From: Eutreptiella sp. 'Long Island Sound 2002'
Lineage: Eukaryota; Euglenozoa; Euglenophyceae; Eutreptiales; Eutreptiaceae
Direction of reading: 5' to 3'
Assembly (NCBI GenBank): GCA_964036045.1
Contig: OZ038392.1
Coordinates: 33,369,330-33,433,329 of the forward strand
DNA: 64,000 nucleotides
Under the pieces are notes generated by a model. The model made no database searches. It was given only the letters and a program-made list of their open reading frames with translations, and was not told where the DNA came from. The translations under genes were made by a program, and so were the position numbers. Position 1 is the stretch's first letter. Each line of letters opens with the position of its first letter. Shown piece by piece: positions 60,349-64,000 of the stretch.

Positions 60349-60649
60349 GCAGCAGCTGGCGAAGTCTTTTGTGCCTCTCTTCGCTGCCGCAACTGTACTC
60401 GGGAGCCAGGCCCAGCCCGCGATGGCGAACATAATGACGCAGAGTTTTGAGGAGATTGAAGCACCCAAAATGTCGCCGGAGGAGTACATCGCCAGTCTGA
60501 AGGCGAAATCGGATGCCCTGAAGCCCGAACGCGATCGGGAAATGAAGGCGAAGATGCTCAAGAGAACAGCGGAGAACCTCTTCATGTTTGAGCCGGATAA
60601 AGAAATGTATTTGAAGGACTTTAACACCGCCCCTGATCCTCCGAAGTGA
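60349..60649 (+). CDS. Terminal exon: thylakoid-lumen-type targeting and small mature domain
   Basis: Acceptor CGCACACAG (to 60348), then one base completing an Arg codon of the 54875 exon, and 99 further codons to TGA (60647-60649). It opens QQLAKSFVPLFAAATVLG and reaches Q-P-A-M-A, an A-x-A cleavage site like those of lumen signal peptides. The remaining 73 residues are hydrophilic and helical (EEIEAPKMSPEEYIASLKA, DREMKAKMLKRTAENLFMFE) and end APDPPK. A small extrinsic lumen protein, for example a photosystem-associated subunit, is likely. I cannot name the family. Joined to the first exon the protein would be 272 residues. Confidence 0.6.
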
Positions 60650-61680
60650 GGAACTGCAGCGTGGAAATCAAAAAGGGGCCAAGGGATGACCAAATTTTCG
60701 ATCTGCAAGTCAACAACTTTGTTGAAGTCTCGTTGTCGTGGTGGTGGTGGAGAGTCAAAGCGAGTGACGTTTTGCAAAGTCCACTGAGATGCAGACTTCG
60801 CTGGTAACGCTGTACGCCATATTTTCTTGCAATGTCACGCCTCAATCCTTAGCATAGTAAACGTGGTGGCAAGTCTGGGAGGGGGGGAGGCAATTCACAC
60901 AGTGTTGCGATGAGTTGCTGATGCATCCATTTCTCAGCATCGGTTTTGGAAAGATAAGAGTTTTTGCACGTCTGCGGTCTCAACCTGCCCTGTCGTGCAA
61001 AGAGGTTGGCAACGATTTAGATGTAGTGCGGCATTGCCACGTTCATATTGAGAGCCCCATAAACGGTACAGGAAAGGAAGCAAGAGATCACAAATAGGTC
61101 GCTGAAGAAGCGAGAGATTCCACACCAATTCAATATTTGTACAGGGCGTTGTTTCTGGAAGTGCCGGATTTTATATATTTTGCCCAGGGCTGGACACCCC
61201 CTGCCGCTGTCCACAGACCTCTGGTCTAATCTGCAGTTTCATGAACGTACCACCACAAACTGAAAGATGCCAGACGTAGGCGGCCAGTGCTTGCAAGATG
61301 CTGTTGTCTGTTACTTGTGTCACCCTTCCAAAATGGCCTCTGGGAGGTCAGGCCCGGGGTATCATGCTCGTCCGCCACCCGGCATGAGTGTCTGTAGAGT
61401 TGAAAGCGAAAGGTCCCAGCAGCAGCAGCAGCAGCAGCAACAACAAACGCGACCCTCAGTGGTGCTACATTGCTTTCCTCAAGAGCTGGTTGGCACGGGC
61501 GGATTTGGCATTTTTGGATTTTCACCCTGTTTCACCCGTTTCTACTTTTTTGCACACATTTTTTGCCCATTTCCACCACATCTACTCTTTTTCTCGGTTG
61601 ATTGATATGGTGGTACACTTTGAGGGTGCCTGCTACAGGACATCATACTTCCCGCCTCATTTCTCAGGCCCACTTTCTCC
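60650..61680. other. Stretch with weak ORF and CAG run
   Basis: A CAG/CAA run at 61418-61447 lies in a small frame beginning near 61388 (MSVELKAKGP, then Ser run, then WCYIAFLKSWLARADLAF) that is protein-like but unsupported. Otherwise nothing is seen. Confidence 0.35.
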
Positions 61681-61881
61681 ATGAAACTCAGTATTGGGGA
61701 TAGGGTGTTCTACACCCGCTCCAATGGCCTGCGACCTCCTGCGACGGTGGTTGGGACGGCTGAAGACAGACTCCTCCACTTGGAATACCGGGCAAATATC
61801 AATATTTTGCCAAAATATTTAATTCCAGAGTGTTATTTTCTGAGCGCAAAAAAAAACAAGAAACGCAAATTTTTTAAATAA
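61681..61881 (+). CDS. Small ORF with SH3/Tudor-like start
   Basis: 66 codons beginning MKLSIGDRVFYTRSNGLRPP and continuing T-V-V-G-T-A-E-D-R-L-L-H-L-E-Y. Short beta strands with G-D-R-V and a P-A-T-V-V turn resemble SH3- or Tudor-like barrels found in mobile-element and chromatin proteins. The tail after about residue 50 is Lys-rich and probably beyond the real coding part. It may be the start of a decayed transposon gene or an exon. Confidence 0.35.
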   Translation: MKLSIGDRVFYTRSNGLRPPATVVGTAEDRLLHLEYRANINILPKYLIPECYFLSAKKNKKRKFFK

Positions 61882-62628
61882 TTCTGCCGTTCGGGACACA
61901 GGATTTCGCAAAAAAATAGGTTAATTAAATAAATAATTCGGAGAGTGTGGGATTTGTACTGTTTGTGAACAATCGTACAGGTATGATGCAAGGACCCTTG
62001 TTGCTTCCCCCATCTGCCCCGACCTTTTGCGCCGACAGCAATGTTCTCTTTGCATTCTTTCTTCCCAACTGTGTATTCGTCATGTTGTGACAAGCTTTGT
62101 TGTGCATGGAACACATTTATTTCATCAGGTGGACAACTGCAAGACAACTGATAAGTTTGGTCCCTGCAAGATTTGAAGCAAACAGCAGCATTGAGGACAC
62201 AATATCAAACGCAAAATGGTAGTCGGACAAAAATTAATCGCAAAAAATAAATTTATTTTATGGGTGGAATACACAGGTTTTGGCTCGCAAATTCAAAAAA
62301 ATCGCAAAAAAAAATATTTTTTGGGCTTTTTAGTGGCAAAAACAAAAATTTTGCTAAATATTAATTGTTTTTTTTTCCGCAAAATATTCGTATTTTAAAA
62401 ATATTCGTATTTGCCCGGTACTGCCAAGATGGGTTGAGAGTGGTGAATCGGCAATGCAAGATGGAGTCCATCTCTTTTGCCATCCCAAGTTCAGACTCGC
62501 CACCTGATTGCTTTCCATTTCCGCTGCCCAACACACAGTCAAGTTCCCCCCCAAAGGCCCCTGGTCCTTCACCATGCCACAAGAACCAGGAAGGTCCCCC
62601 TCAAGGTCCCCTCCAGTCCACTTTGGGT
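61882..62628. other. AT-rich stretch
   Basis: Many GCAAAAAA words (62230-62400) and no supported gene. A change to about 50 percent G+C occurs near 62405. Confidence 0.45.
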
Positions 62629-62738
62629 CGCCTAATTCTAAGGGTGTTTCCAAGGGGCGTGCCTAGGGGCTCTTCGGGGGGAACATAGTCTAAAAGTAGC
62701 GCGCAGTGTGCGCGCAGTGCAAGGATTCCCCCCAAGCA
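62629..62738. repeat. Dispersed repeat, copy 2
   Basis: Second copy of the element at 51371-51466, slightly longer because of a duplicated GCGCGCAGTG. The 3' side is followed by unrelated sequence. Confidence 0.8.
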
Positions 62739-64000
62739 CCAGGACCCGGTCTGACCGTCACTTTGCTGACCTGGCTAGTGCTTGCGCAGGGGGGGGGGGG
62801 GGTAAGATGCTTAATACAAAGATAGCGTGCTGGGCATGCGCCGGGCGCACGCCGGGCAAACATTCCCCCACAGATATGCACATTTGCTTCCTGTTTTGCA
62901 TGATTTCACCTGCACCTGCGCTTTCGTGCTTATGTTCTCTCGTAGCATGGTACTGGGAGAGCAGCACACCCTGTGGGCACGGGTGCACTATTGGCATGCA
63001 GAAAGTACATCCATCTGCAGTCGGCTTCATGAAATGATGCGGATGTTGTAGGCCACCCCACCCGCAATAACAATTTGAAGCTGTGGGCAGCAGGGAAGGG
63101 GTGGGGGTGGGGGTTCAAGTTTTGGATACCTTTGCAGGGATTCGTGCCTGCCCACCCCCCTTTGGAAAATCCTTCTTGGGGAGCGTTAAGATATTTGGAC
63201 ACAGCAAGTGATTTGGACACAGCAAGTGGTTTCTTTCATGCAAAACGAAAAAGTTGCAGAGTTGGTCTTGCTGAGTGCCTTGTTGATGGTGACAGGCAGG
63301 CACAGTAGGTGTACTGAGCTGTTGGCAACATCCCGCATGCAGTCCCAATGCCTAACTACAGTGCATCAGAATTTCGACCTATGTGGTCGCCAAACACCTT
63401 CCGGGTGCCATTTCAGCACATGCAAGACCCCCCAAATGAAAGGGTAGAAGCTCATTGTCTAATCTGGTTCAGAATTGTAACGAGCCCAACGACTAAATAT
63501 AGGTCCAGAGCACCCTCACGACCTCTCTCGTGGTCCTTTCCTCACGCAGTTGAACTTAGCACATATTGTTCGCTGCAGGAACAGGCAAGCACGCCCTGGA
63601 CCAAGGAAGCACACACACGTGGGGTTGCCCCGACCTGCTGCACAGAGGGCTCACAACGTGTTACCCCCTCACGCCCATTGTTCCATGATGACATGCACAC
63701 AGACACGAAACGAGGTGAAAAACCAGAACCCAAACTGAGTGCAATGACACAGCCCGCAGGGGTGTTCCTGCAACATGCTCTCGACTATTTCCTTTCTTCA
63801 GGCATCCTTTCGTCAGGCATAAGTCGCTTATTTTCTTTTCTTTGGTGTAGGTTGCATGTACTTTTTTTGGCGTAAGTCGCGTGTGGAAAAGAACGTCACA
63901 ATGCTATGGATACGCGACCTACGACATGATTTACGCCTTTTGTTGCTACATGGCCTGCGTAAAAAAAAGTGCACGCGACCTACATCCCCCAAAAAAAGTA
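62739..64000. other. Gene-free end of window
   Basis: A G run at 62790-62802, a short direct repeat (TTTGGACACAGCAAGTG, 63194-63210 and 63211-63227), and at 63803-64000 repeated TAAGTCGC/GCGACCTAC words related to the 56.7 and 60.1 kb repeats. No convincing gene. Confidence 0.45.

Overview
The window looks like nuclear DNA of a unicellular eukaryote. There is no operon-like packing. It contains GT-AG bounded exon-like pieces separated by very long gaps, three non-LTR (LINE-type) retrotransposons, kilobase-scale mini- and microsatellite arrays, and many long poly-G/poly-C runs. One candidate gene (exons at about 54.9 and 60.3 kb) ends in a thylakoid-lumen-type targeting segment, so a photosynthetic protist or alga is the most likely source. 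I cannot place it in a lineage from sequence alone.

Layout: 1-4.7 kb is repeat-rich and holds an RNase H pseudogene (2.77-3.17 kb). A possible host gene on the plus strand has short phase-0 exons at 4949-5008, 32580-32786 and 34271-34417. If they belong to one gene, its intron of about 27.6 kb holds almost everything in between: GTGTG satellites, decayed retroelement A (minus, 5.8-11.1 kb), a 47-bp minisatellite (11.4-15.5 and 24.9-26.7 kb) split by retroelement B (minus, 15.47-24.95 kb, two long intact ORFs), 94-bp and 47-bp arrays (26.7-30.4 kb), and a run of perfect hairpins (30.46-30.75 kb).

From 36.3 to 42.8 kb lies retroelement C (plus strand), recognisable from ORF1 through endonuclease and reverse transcriptase but broken by three in-frame TAG codons and frameshifts. 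A terminal exon of a Trp/Glu/Gly/Gln repeat protein follows (43791-44264). The stretch 44.3-54 kb is mostly intergenic: dispersed palindromic repeats, an acidic/basic low-complexity ORF (47.76-48.56 kb), a 12-unit array of about 171 bp (49.09-51.14 kb), a tRNA-like/SINE sequence (51.5 kb) and a decayed coding region (52.7-53.9 kb). The candidate plastid gene has an intron of about 5 kb (55393-60348) filled with 190-bp repeats and a 10-bp satellite. The end of the window is AT-richer with small ORFs of unknown status.

The retroelements supply most of the recognisable coding capacity. Element B is the only one that looks recent: both ORFs are open, the catalytic residues of endonuclease, reverse transcriptase and RNase H are present, and a possible 9-bp target duplication lies inside the minisatellite. 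Host genes are seen only as isolated exons, so their functions are mostly unassigned.
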